The notes under the pieces: generated by a model
What the model was told of the DNA's origin: nothing
The model's input: only the letters and a program-made list of their open reading frames with translations
The model's database searches: none
Assembly: GCA_028696365.1 (NCBI GenBank)
Contig: JAQVHG010000003.1
Span: forward strand, 1 to 30,890
Direction: 5' to 3'
Origin: Methanofollis sp.
GTDB taxonomy: Archaea > Halobacteriota > Methanomicrobia > Methanomicrobiales > Methanofollaceae
Length of the DNA stretch: 30,890 bases
Shown here: piece by piece, positions 15,444 through 22,264 of the stretch
Position numbering within the stretch: the stretch's first letter is position 1
Layout of the letters: each line of letters starts with the position of its first letter
Made by a program: the position numbers and the translations under genes

Positions 15444-15514
15444 GAGATTTCTTCATTATCATCCATTGCTATCAATCGGTAAAGAGGAGAGTGGGAGAGT
15501 TTTGGGATGACCTC
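15444..15514 (+). repeat. Module X, copy 4 (truncated at its left)
   Basis: Starts directly at the right end of the element at 15214-15443 with GAGATTTCTTCATTATCATC and ends GAGAGTTTTGGGATGACCTC. The first 35 or so bases of the module are missing, consistent with an element-mediated deletion. Confidence 0.8.
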
Positions 15515-15603
15515 ATAGTCTCTCACGGAGGACTTCGCCCCACAGCTGGGTCTTCGTGGGAGGTGCGACGACACCGATGGAGACCTATGTCAGCGCTCGC
15601 CTC

Positions 15604-16287
15604 TCACCCATGATAATTCTGGCGTGACTCCTCGATGATCTCCAATCTCTCGATCCTTTCAGCCTCTCCCTCTCGGTGGAGGGCGGCGCGGACGCCGGTG
15701 TCCTGCCGTGCCGGGCAGTATGGGCAGAGGGAGAAGGGGACGTCCCCTTCCTTCTCTCTCACTGGGCAGTAATAGATCTCACCCTCGGCATAGACCTCAA
15801 GTCCGCCCGGGAACGGTGTCCCAATTGGATGGGCCGGGCGGCCGCGAACGTACATCGTGTAGGCCGCAAGGAGGTACTTGAGGACGAGGAGGTCGGGCAC
15901 TTTCCCGGCCGTCACCCTGGCCCGGCATGCCTCCGCGACCATCTCGGCATAGGCCGGGAGGGAGGGGTCCACCGGTCCGTCGTCGAGGAATTTTTCTCCC
16001 CGGCAGGTGAGGGCGAGGTCGTGGTATGCCCCCATCACCTGCTCCTCCACTTTGGGCAGGAGGCGGCGCCGGTACCCGGGTTCGAGGTCCACGGTCTTTC
16101 TCCTGAAGTTCTCCATCATCGCCTGCAGGTCGGTGACCTGAAAGGAGAAGACACCACGGCCGACGACCGCGAGGAGGTCACGTCTTGTCTCTGTGCCCTT
16201 CATCGCTCTGCAGATCGCTTCTACCTCGTTGAGGGTGAGCGCACCCCTCCTCTCCCCATGTGCCGGGGCGAGCACTTCCTCCCACAT
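15604..16287 (-). CDS. DUF2115 / UPF0305 family protein
   Basis: A conserved methanogen protein of unknown function. The clearest hallmark is the C-terminal zinc-site-like region: PFPGGLEVYAEGEIYYCPVREKE, then FSLCPYCPARQ, giving cysteines spaced as in DUF2115 proteins. The middle contains YRRRLLPKVEEQVMGAYHDLALTCRGEKFLDD. The start is uncertain. A GTG at 16374 would give 256 residues with an unusual proline-rich lead; the ATG at 16287 gives 227; an ATG at 16203 gives 199, the more usual family length. None has a strong ribosome binding site. It lies between two genes that share a secreted domain, with no overlap, so a functional link is not supported. Confidence 0.82.
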   Translation of the reverse strand: MWEEVLAPAHGERRGALTLNEVEAICRAMKGTETRRDLLAVVGRGVFSFQVTDLQAMMENFRRKTVDLEPGYRRRLLPKVEEQVMGAYHDLALTCRGEKFLDDGPVDPSLPAYAEMVAEACRARVTAGKVPDLLVLKYLLAAYTMYVRGRPAHPIGTPFPGGLEVYAEGEIYYCPVREKEGDVPFSLCPYCPARQDTGVRAALHREGEAERIERLEIIEESRQNYHG

Positions 16288-16426
16288 CGCCGGGCCTGGA
16301 GTAGGGGTATGGGGCCGGTGAGTGTTTGCAGGTGATGAGAGGCGGAGGAGTCTAGTGAAGAATTTTGGTAGCACAGAAAAAAGTCAGTGTCTGGCGGAGA
16401 AAAGGGTGCGTGTCGGGGTCAAGGAT

Positions 16427-17011
16427 TTACGCGATCGTACCTGGCGTCGGCGTAGAATAGATCCTGATCTCGTCGTTCTCCAGGTCATACCCGATATACA
16501 CTTTTTCCCCTCTCATATTCTCAAACTCCCAGAGGTAGGGCAGGATCGGTTCTTCGCAGGAGACACTCACCATACGTGCTGTCCAGTCCTGGTCTGGATA
16601 CCCGGCATCGTCGAGCATGGTGATCGCTACACTGAACGGCGGGCGCATCCACGCGACCGTCCCAGAGAGGTCGTGCCTCCACCGAGAAAATCTCGGGGTC
16701 CCGTTTTCCAGGACGGCGATCTGCGCAACCGCGGTGATATCTTCCCTTGAGAAGGGGATGAGATAGAAATCGGGGGCATCCAAGTCCAGTGACCGCACCA
16801 GGGCGGCGTCGCCGGCGACAGCCCCGGAGAGGTTTGCAGTGAAGTGCCGTTCGGCCTCGTTGACGACTGCCATGATCTCGCCGGGGGAAACGGTCTCAAA
16901 CGAGATCTCAGACTCTCTGTCTCCATGATGAAAGACCAGCAGGGCTCCGAGTCCGACGAACGCCACTACGAAGGTTAGGAGGAGGAACGTAGAGATCACC
17001 CTGTATTTCAT
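16427..17011 (-). CDS. Membrane-anchored protein, short paralogue of the 13989-15032 C-terminal domain
   Basis: A 194-residue protein with one N-terminal membrane segment (VISTFLLLTFVVAFVGLGALLVF, about residues 5-27) and an outward-facing domain. From SFETVSPGEIMAVVNEAERHF to the end it parallels the larger protein at 13989-15032, with matching landmarks AVAGDAAL, YLIPFSREDITAVAQIAV, WTARMVSVSCEEPILPYLWEF and GEKVYIGYDLENDEIRIYS. The N-terminal half of the larger protein has no counterpart here. The single cysteine in SVSCEEP is conserved in both. I chose the ATG at 17011; an in-frame TTG at 17029 is possible. A good TATA box lies at 17052-17060. Function unknown. Confidence 0.83.
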   Translation of the reverse strand: MKYRVISTFLLLTFVVAFVGLGALLVFHHGDRESEISFETVSPGEIMAVVNEAERHFTANLSGAVAGDAALVRSLDLDAPDFYLIPFSREDITAVAQIAVLENGTPRFSRWRHDLSGTVAWMRPPFSVAITMLDDAGYPDQDWTARMVSVSCEEPILPYLWEFENMRGEKVYIGYDLENDEIRIYSTPTPGTIA

Positions 17012-17051
17012 CTGGATCGACCAATTCAACAGGCTGAAATGATATTTATGT

Positions 17052-17060
17052 AAATATATA
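17052..17060 (-). promoter_or_regulatory. TATA box upstream of the 16427-17011 gene
   Basis: Minus strand reads TATATATTT, centred about 26 bases upstream of 17030. Transcription would start there, giving a leader of fewer than 20 bases before the ATG at 17011. Confidence 0.55.
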
Positions 17061-17176
17061 CTTTTTGAGTGGATGGATTTGAACTCAGGAAGGTAGACCC
17101 GATTGGTTCTATGGATTCGGCTTTTTAGAATCTGGCATAAACCCTGGGCTCATGCATCCACAAATGAGCATATCTC

Positions 17177-17386
17177 GGCCCTGTAAAAATCATCTTGATG
17201 AATCTCTCTGACGGGGGGCGTGCCGCCCTCCGGTCCCCTCGCTCCACGAGAGGTCGAGGACGGCGGCACTCTCTTTATGGTCATCTATTCTGCCTTCCCG
17301 GCTCTCTCTTCATTCCCGGGGGTTCGGGCGGCACTCGCCCCCGACGAGAAGATGGAGGAAGGGGGGGTGAGGGTTTCTACAGAACC
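17177..17386. mobile_element. Inverted-repeat element copy (opposite orientation)
   Basis: The left end GGCCCTGTAAAAATCATC and right end GAGGGTTTCTACAGAACC frame the familiar interior in reverse order: a GC hairpin near 17213-17232, then the loop block GGTCATCTATTCTGCCTTCC. A further right-type end, GATTCTACAGGGCC at 17561-17574, matches the left end's GGCCCTGTA better, so the true span may be 17177-17574. No matching target duplication is seen with either choice. The 17387-17622 remainder holds no gene. Confidence 0.68.
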
Positions 17387-17622
17387 AATTTTCTTAAACT
17401 CGCTGGCGCTCGTTCCCCCCACGACGAGGACAGGTAGGGGCGGCCATTCGACGATCTTCCCGCGTGGTGTCGTGCTCAGAAGGAGGCACACAGACCAGTG
17501 CACGAGCAGGAGACCCACGAACATTTTCATCCCGTATACTTGATCTATGGGTTCATGCCGGATTCTACAGGGCCAAAAAAGAGAAGAAATTTACCTGGGG
17601 CCTCTCGTCACAAAACGATTCA

Positions 17623-17997
17623 TCACCCCTCATGCAAATAATACTCGACCGCACACTCGCCTGCGTCTCTAAAGGCCCTCGTCACCCCGGCAGGACCAAG
17701 TTTGATCCGGCCAAAGATCCTGGAGACGACGAGGGCGTGGTGGTCGAGGGCGTGCTTTTCCAGGACCCCGAGGAGGGCCTTGCCCGGGTGGCCAACCTCA
17801 CCGTCGTTCTTGGTCGCCTCGACCGGTGTTTTACCTGACAGGAACCACACGGCAGAGCAGTGGTGGGCGGCCTTGCGGTACGCTTTTCTGTGGAGGTCGA
17901 GCACTTCCGCCATCTCGTTGGGGTCGTCAAGGACATAGAGATGGGCGTAAAAGCGCGATCTTTTCACCTCAGTCTTCACCGCAGCAAGTTCGCGCAT
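17623..17997 (-). CDS. YigZ/IMPACT N-terminal-domain protein (UPF0029)
   Basis: A 124-residue stand-alone IMPACT-type domain, lacking the C-terminal extension of bacterial YigZ. The start at 17997 is preferred: a TATA box (minus strand TATATG, 18021-18028) is centred 28 bases upstream, fitting a leaderless transcript, and the protein then begins MRELAAVKTEVKRSRFYAHL as expected. Family landmarks are AYRKAAHHCSAVWF (near residues 43-57), NDGEVGHPGKALLGVLEKH (equivalent to DGEP-x-GTAGxP) and VVSRIFGRIKLGPAGVTRAF (equivalent to VVTRYFGGIKLGxGGLxRAY). Eukaryotic IMPACT modulates translation control; the archaeal role is not established. Divergent from the cupredoxin gene across 75 bases. Confidence 0.9.
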   Translation of the reverse strand: MRELAAVKTEVKRSRFYAHLYVLDDPNEMAEVLDLHRKAYRKAAHHCSAVWFLSGKTPVEATKNDGEVGHPGKALLGVLEKHALDHHALVVSRIFGRIKLGPAGVTRAFRDAGECAVEYYLHEG

Positions 17998-18020
17998 CAC
18001 TCTAATGGTTCGAGGGGCCG

Positions 18021-18028
18021 GCATATAG
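18021..18028 (-). promoter_or_regulatory. TATA box for the YigZ-like gene
   Basis: Minus strand reads CTATATGC, 24-31 bases before the ATG at 17997. That is the spacing expected if transcription starts at or next to the start codon (leaderless). Confidence 0.6.
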
Positions 18029-18042
18029 AGAAGCCCGAAAGG

Positions 18043-18047
18043 TATAT
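18043..18047 (+). promoter_or_regulatory. TATA box for the cupredoxin gene
   Basis: GGTATATGAA is centred about 29 bases upstream of the ATG at 18073, and no ribosome binding site lies between. This implies a leaderless mRNA. It is back to back with the divergent box at 18021-18028. Confidence 0.6.
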
Positions 18048-18072
18048 GAACCGGTATCACCTGTCCGGCACC

Positions 18073-18612
18073 ATGCACGCGATGGTACGCTTGCTGGCCC
18101 TCGGCGCCTTGGTCGCCTTTGTCATGGCGGCGGGGTGTACGGGGGAACCAGGGACAGGGACGGTGACGCCCACGCCCACACCAATCGAGATGAATGTGAC
18201 AGTAACCGAGACCGAGACAGTGACCGAAACGATGCCTGAGACCACCGTCGAGGTCGTGAACGAGACCTCCAATGAGACGATAAACGAGACGGAGACCGAG
18301 GAGATCGAGCCCTCAGGGGAGAGCGTGACTTTTGACCTGAGCGCCCTGGACAATGAATTCAACACCGACGAGATCAGCGTCCCGGCCGGTGCGCCGGTCA
18401 TCATCAACTTCGACAATCAGGATGAGGGAGTTGACCACAACTTTGCGGTGTACGAGACCGAGGCCGCCACTGAGGTGATCTTCCGCGGCGATGTCATCAC
18501 CGGCCCGGCCGAGATCTCCTATACCTTCGCCGCACCTGAGGAGCCTGGGACCTACTTCTTCCGCTGCGACGTCCACCCGAACCAGATGACCGGGAACTTC
18601 ATCGTGACCTGA
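18073..18612 (+). CDS. Cupredoxin-domain lipoprotein (plastocyanin-like)
   Basis: A 179-residue lipoprotein exposed on the outer face of the membrane. The signal ends in a lipobox, VMAAGC, with the lipidated cysteine at residue 22. Residues 23-80 are a Thr/Glu/Asn-rich low-complexity linker, likely glycosylated (many N-x-T/S sites). The cupredoxin domain (about 83-179) has all four type 1 copper ligands in place: His122 (DHNFAV), Cys165 and His168 (FFRCDVHP), and Met172 (NQMTG). It probably binds copper and carries electrons or buffers copper; the redox partner is unknown. I chose the ATG at 18073 by TATA spacing; the ATG at 18082 is possible. Followed 17 bases later by the radical SAM gene. 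Confidence 0.92.
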   Translation: MHAMVRLLALGALVAFVMAAGCTGEPGTGTVTPTPTPIEMNVTVTETETVTETMPETTVEVVNETSNETINETETEEIEPSGESVTFDLSALDNEFNTDEISVPAGAPVIINFDNQDEGVDHNFAVYETEAATEVIFRGDVITGPAEISYTFAAPEEPGTYFFRCDVHPNQMTGNFIVT

Positions 18613-18629
18613 GTAGACTGGATCCTCTG

Positions 18630-19553
18630 ATGAAAGAGAGGGAGGCTTCATACCTCTCCCTCCTCAGGAGCGGGGAACTCGCATGCCGGGCCGAAGCAGC
18701 ATGGGCGCTTCTCTCGGCCTGCACCCTCTGCCCGCGCCAGTGTGGGGTCGACCGTCTCCATGGGGAGCGGGGATATTGCCGGAGCGGAGCAGACCCGAAG
18801 GTCTCGAGTTTTGGGCCGCACTACGGGGAAGAGCCAGAACTTGTCGGCCGATACGGGTCTGGGACGATCTTTTTTTCCAACTGCACGATGCGCTGTGAGT
18901 TCTGCCAGAATTATTCCATCAGCCAGGAAGGTGCCGGGCAGGAGGTCTCCTGCGACGACCTCGCCATGATGATGCTCGCCCTCCAGCGCCAGGGGTGCCA
19001 CAATATCAACTTCGTGACGCCGACCCACTACCTCCCCCAGATCCTCAGGGCTCTCATGACCGCCGCGGAAAGAGGGCTCTCCATCCCGCTCGTCTACAAT
19101 ACCGGTGGCTACGACTGCGTCGAGAGCCTCAGACTCCTCGACGGGGTCTTTGACATCTACATGCCCGACGCCAAGTACGGCGACGACGAGACCGCCCGTC
19201 TTCTCTCTCATGCCCCGCATTACACCCGCTACATGAAGCCCGCACTCCTCGAAATGCAGCGACAGGTCGGCGACCTCGTCGTCGACGAAGAAGGGATCGC
19301 TGTGCGGGGCCTCATCATCCGCCACCTCGTCCTCCCTGACGGCCTGGCCGGGAGCCGCGAGGTCTTTCGCTTCATCGCCGAAGAGGTCTCGAAGGATGCG
19401 TACGTGAATGTCATGGACCAGTATCGCCCGATGTGGCATGCCGCCGCGGGGACCGCACCATGCCAGGAGAGCCTGGGGCGTCCGCTCAGGAGGGAGGAGT
19501 ACGAGGAGGCGGTGGCTGAGGCGCGGCGGGCGGGGTTGCATCGAGGGTTTTGA
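18630..19553 (+). CDS. Radical SAM protein, PflX-like (pyruvate formate-lyase activase relative)
   Basis: A 307-residue radical SAM enzyme of the COG1313 type. The SAM-binding [4Fe-4S] cluster motif is CTMRCEFC, with Cys85, Cys89 and Cys92 (C-x3-C-x2-C). A second N-terminal cysteine set (Cys31, 34, 38 and 50, in CTLCPRQCGVDR and YCRSG) suggests another metal site, typical of this subgroup. Later landmarks are PTHYLPQI, VYNTGGYD, DIYMPDAKY and GLIIRHLVLP. Despite the usual name, no pyruvate formate-lyase-like glycyl radical enzyme is present, so the target is unknown. It lies 17 bases after the cupredoxin gene on the same strand, so cotranscription is likely, though the functional link is not obvious. 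Confidence 0.93.
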   Translation: MKEREASYLSLLRSGELACRAEAAWALLSACTLCPRQCGVDRLHGERGYCRSGADPKVSSFGPHYGEEPELVGRYGSGTIFFSNCTMRCEFCQNYSISQEGAGQEVSCDDLAMMMLALQRQGCHNINFVTPTHYLPQILRALMTAAERGLSIPLVYNTGGYDCVESLRLLDGVFDIYMPDAKYGDDETARLLSHAPHYTRYMKPALLEMQRQVGDLVVDEEGIAVRGLIIRHLVLPDGLAGSREVFRFIAEEVSKDAYVNVMDQYRPMWHAAAGTAPCQESLGRPLRREEYEEAVAEARRAGLHRGF

Positions 19554-19619
19554 TGGGTGGAGGATGATGATCGTTTCGATTGGATTCTGCGACAGAGGCT
19601 CAGGATGGGTATCAGATTT

Positions 19620-19908
19620 TGTTCTGGAGAATCCCTCACCTGTTTCCCTGAGCGTGAACCAGTCGCCTTCCCTCATCGGTCGCGTCGGGAGTTCTATCAA
19701 AAAAGATCAAAGATCTTCTTGGACTCGTGATCACTCGTTTCCACCGGACTTTTGGGATGAAGATCGGGGCGGGAAGGCAGGGTCGAAGTTCTTGGAAGAG
19801 AATTTCACGTCCTTGATCGATCGTGTGACAGGGAGTGAGCGCGAGCGAACTTGAGAAGATTGAAGATCTTTTTGAGCAGTCGAAAAAGCCAGAGGGTTTC
19901 GAGTGGCC
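19620..19908. mobile_element. Inverted-repeat element copy with decayed ends (about 290 bp)
   Basis: The left end (GTTCTGGAGAATCCCTCACC from 19621) and the subterminal GAGCGTGAACC and CGCCTTCCCTCATC match the 15214 copy. The right end GAGGGTTTCGAGTGGCC is degenerate. The interior has the palindrome AAGATCAAAGATCTT near 19700-19714 and the block CTCGTTTCCACCGG. Flanking octamers do not match. No gene. Confidence 0.65.
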
Positions 19909-20031
19909 GGCCTCTACGACCTTCAGGGATGATAAAAGAGAGTATCTAACATACTGGATAACGACGCGGAACTTTTTTTTCCAAGGATCGTGATTATCCG
20001 ACAATTATATATCCCAAGTACTACTATGAGA

Positions 20032-20115
20032 TGGTAGTGAGTAAATCCTTCCCGAAAAGGATGAGGCCGCCTTGAGGCGGGTGGGACAAAGTAGGGGAGG
20101 GGTCACTATTTTCTG
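20032..20115 (+). repeat. About 80-bp dispersed repeat R80, copy 1
   Basis: Matches 25255-25334 in inverted orientation across about 80 bases. Shared blocks are AAAAGGATGAGGCCGCCTTG and TCACTATTTTCT. It contains a hairpin CCGCCTTGAGGCGG. It covers the last codons and stop of the DUF3800 gene, so the end of that gene is embedded in the repeat. It differs from the GGCTCTGTAG family. Confidence 0.75.
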
Positions 20116-20762
20116 CGTCCATTGAAATAATCCAGTGCAATAGTGATACGATTTTCAAATACAGAGTAGTAATCGGTATAAGGTAGATATTCTCTGTAAT
20201 GTCGGTGCACTGCTCCTGCAACAAAATCTGCGGCCTGTATGCAATGATTCTGTTTTGAATCAGCATGGTAAATTTCCAGTCCATGTGTCCCTATGTGGTT
20301 CATATCTTCCTCCATCGAACGATAAAGAAGATACTTATCAAACTCTTCTCCGACCACGCCATCCAGGGATTTGTCTATTATCACATTGACATCATGTGAA
20401 CATCTGTACTCTGACAATATTGTCGAAACAAGAGAACCTGTGATATAATTATACAAAATCTGATGTTTATCTCTGAGATTAATATAGACCTGTTCTTTTC
20501 TCAGGACTGCATATGCGATATCAACATCTGTTCTTGAGATACACTCCAGTACACGCCTTCTGTATGTGTCACTCGTGTTGTGATATTTTAACTCAGAGAT
20601 GTTTTTGTATTTTTTTGGAAGTTTTTTCTTGACCCTCTTCATACAGGTCTTACACTGCTGAACTTTCTCTGGTCCTTCTGCGATAATTGCTCCTACAACA
20701 AAAAATGGAGAACTATTCTCGCTAAAACCAAGATCGCCCGATTCATCAATGTAAATATTCAC
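20106..20762 (-). CDS. DUF3800 domain protein
   Basis: A 218-residue protein with an intact DUF3800 opening, IYIDESGDLGFSENSSPFFVVGA, where the Asp and Glu in YIDESG and a later Asp (IIDKSL) match the acidic residues of this RNase H-like fold. The C-terminus has the usual SKQNHCIQAADFVAGAVHRHYR, with the AADFVAG motif. DUF3800 proteins are often found beside mobile elements and defence genes, but their activity is not well defined. The gene begins with GTG and is clearly more AT-rich than its neighbours, a sign of recent transfer. A likely TATA box (minus strand TATATAATAT) lies about 70 bases upstream. No partner gene is adjacent. Confidence 0.9.
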   Translation of the reverse strand: MNIYIDESGDLGFSENSSPFFVVGAIIAEGPEKVQQCKTCMKRVKKKLPKKYKNISELKYHNTSDTYRRRVLECISRTDVDIAYAVLRKEQVYINLRDKHQILYNYITGSLVSTILSEYRCSHDVNVIIDKSLDGVVGEEFDKYLLYRSMEEDMNHIGTHGLEIYHADSKQNHCIQAADFVAGAVHRHYREYLPYTDYYSVFENRITIALDYFNGRRK

Positions 20763-20876
20763 ACCATGAGGTGATGGCAGGATGTCAGAGATATTATCGC
20801 CCCTGATATGTTCAAACGTATTGATGTGATATTATATAGTGACACTCATCCATCGGGGGCAATTCAATAGTATGCT

Positions 20877-21097
20877 GGCTTTGTAAAGATCTTCATGATG
20901 GTTACCTCTGTGGGAGGCGGCCGCCACACGAAAGGGTTGAGGAAGGTGAATTCCTCGTCATGATCATCTCTTTTGCATTCCCGACGCAATCGTGGTTCCA
21001 AAAATCCGAGGGATGCGAGTGATTACGAATTTGAGAAGATCTTTGATCTTCGATAGAGGCCCCGGCGAGAGCGTGGAGGAAGGCAGATCGATCAAAC
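20877..21097. mobile_element. Inverted-repeat element, left part only
   Basis: The left end GGCTTTGTAAAGATCTTC at 20877 is followed by the subterminal order seen at 17177 and 24911: a GC hairpin (GGCGGCCGCC), CCACACGAA, then ATGATCATCTCTTTTGCATT. The palindrome AAGATCTTTGATCTT lies near 21039-21053. No right end is recognisable, so the copy appears truncated; the end coordinate is approximate. Confidence 0.6.
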
Positions 21098-21543
21098 CTA
21101 CATGGCTATATTTCTTGCAGTTCCTTTCAGTCGCTCTCCACAGATCACGAAAAAAATCCTTATTTTAGAAGGTGGCCCCCCTCAAAACACACCACCTCTC
21201 TTAAAGATCCTCGAGTTAACCATCTGACAGAGTGTTTGGGGATGACTCATCACTGAATCACAGTGATATGGGCAGTGTTCAGAGCCAGAATATGTTACCT
21301 TAAACTTTGTGGTACAATCCTCTAATTGTCCCCCGATTGAGAGGGGGGGGGACCAGAAGGCGTATATATCCAATTGTATATATTAGGGGTTGAGGATGCC
21401 TTATCAGGTATCCCACAGGAGCCGAACACCTCAAACCAAAAGTTAAGTCCGGCCCCTGAGTTGCCAAGAGGCAGAGGGTTGTTATACAATATGGGACTCG
21501 TTGATTATGTGATTCGAGACTAATTTTGATGGAGATGTTTTAA
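21098..21543. other. AT-rich spacer with strong TATA elements and a 5S-like motif
   Basis: No convincing protein gene. Two TATA-type stretches, TATATAT at 21363-21369 and GTATATATTA at 21376-21385, are followed about 40-60 bases later by CCGAACAC (21422-21429) and AAGTTAAG (21440-21447). In 5S rRNA those two motifs are nearly adjacent; here ten bases separate them, and the rest does not fold clearly as 5S rRNA. The stretch could be a decayed 5S copy, another transcript, or the promoter-leader region of the gene at 21544. Confidence 0.4.
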
Positions 21544-22242
21544 TTGGCCTCAAAAATCTCCCCATTTTCACGTGATCTACTCAAGGTACTCAAGGTCATC
21601 TTTATTTCAATATTGCTGCTGTTCGTCCTGATCGTTGCTATGAATATCTATATTCATCCAGGACATAGTCAAGGACATTATAGTTATACCGTCTTGATAC
21701 AGGGACTTTCCAGTTATAAGGGAGGGCTGGTGAACGATATTATCGTGCCTATCCCGATGATTGAAGGAGAGCAGGTCTTTTCTGACGTGAGGTTCCAGAA
21801 TCGGAGTTTTGGAAACTGGACACCTCTATTGGTCATGACGGAGAACGGAAAGATGCTGGCATTTCAGACTATTGGTGAAAATTTAACCGATATCGAAGCC
21901 GTATTCCACACCGGTCTTCCTCAATCCATCACGAAAGAAGAACTCTCAGAGGCATTTCGCTCTCCCCTCATGATCGACGACGCCGGTGAGGAAGAGAGTG
22001 GAGGCAATCGGACTACATATGTCATCCTTCCTGAACACCTCAGACCGATCTCTGGCAATGCAACGCCCATATCCATTCAACTGAATTTTTCCGCTCATCA
22101 ATATTTCAGTTATTCTCCTAAGGTTGATTACCGAGCATTAGCGTCAAGAAAGGTGCCTCCTGGAACGACGGGCATTGTTCCACTCAAAATATTGACCGGA
22201 TCCCGATCTTATCCAGAGGAGACCTTTGGCCCCCTGGAATGA
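21544..22242 (+). CDS. Membrane-anchored hypothetical protein
   Basis: A 232-residue protein with no family I recognise. The first codon is TTG at 21544, with GGAG about 10-14 bases upstream. A single N-terminal membrane helix (VIFISILLLFVLIVAMNIYI, about residues 18-37) is followed by an outward domain. It is rich in beta-type segments (HYSYTVLIQGLSSYKGGLVNDIIVPIPMIEGEQVFSDV), with candidate N-glycosylation sites (NRS, NLT, NRT). It ends 22 bases before the first beta-propeller lipoprotein on the same strand, so it is probably part of the same transcript. Base composition is more AT-rich than the flanking core genes, fitting an accessory region. Confidence 0.75.
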   Translation: MASKISPFSRDLLKVLKVIFISILLLFVLIVAMNIYIHPGHSQGHYSYTVLIQGLSSYKGGLVNDIIVPIPMIEGEQVFSDVRFQNRSFGNWTPLLVMTENGKMLAFQTIGENLTDIEAVFHTGLPQSITKEELSEAFRSPLMIDDAGEEESGGNRTTYVILPEHLRPISGNATPISIQLNFSAHQYFSYSPKVDYRALASRKVPPGTTGIVPLKILTGSRSYPEETFGPLE

Positions 22243-22264
22243 CATCGAATAGAAGAGGAGTATC

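Noticed and set aside
20024..20284. An 86-codon minus-strand frame
   Set aside because: It overlaps the end of the DUF3800 gene in another frame and repeat R80, so it is best explained as a shadow.
21182..21373. A 63-codon minus-strand frame with Cys and His residues
   Set aside because: It is short and has no ribosome binding site or known motif. Its first codons fall on the TATA-rich region. A decayed gene cannot be excluded, but I cannot support it.
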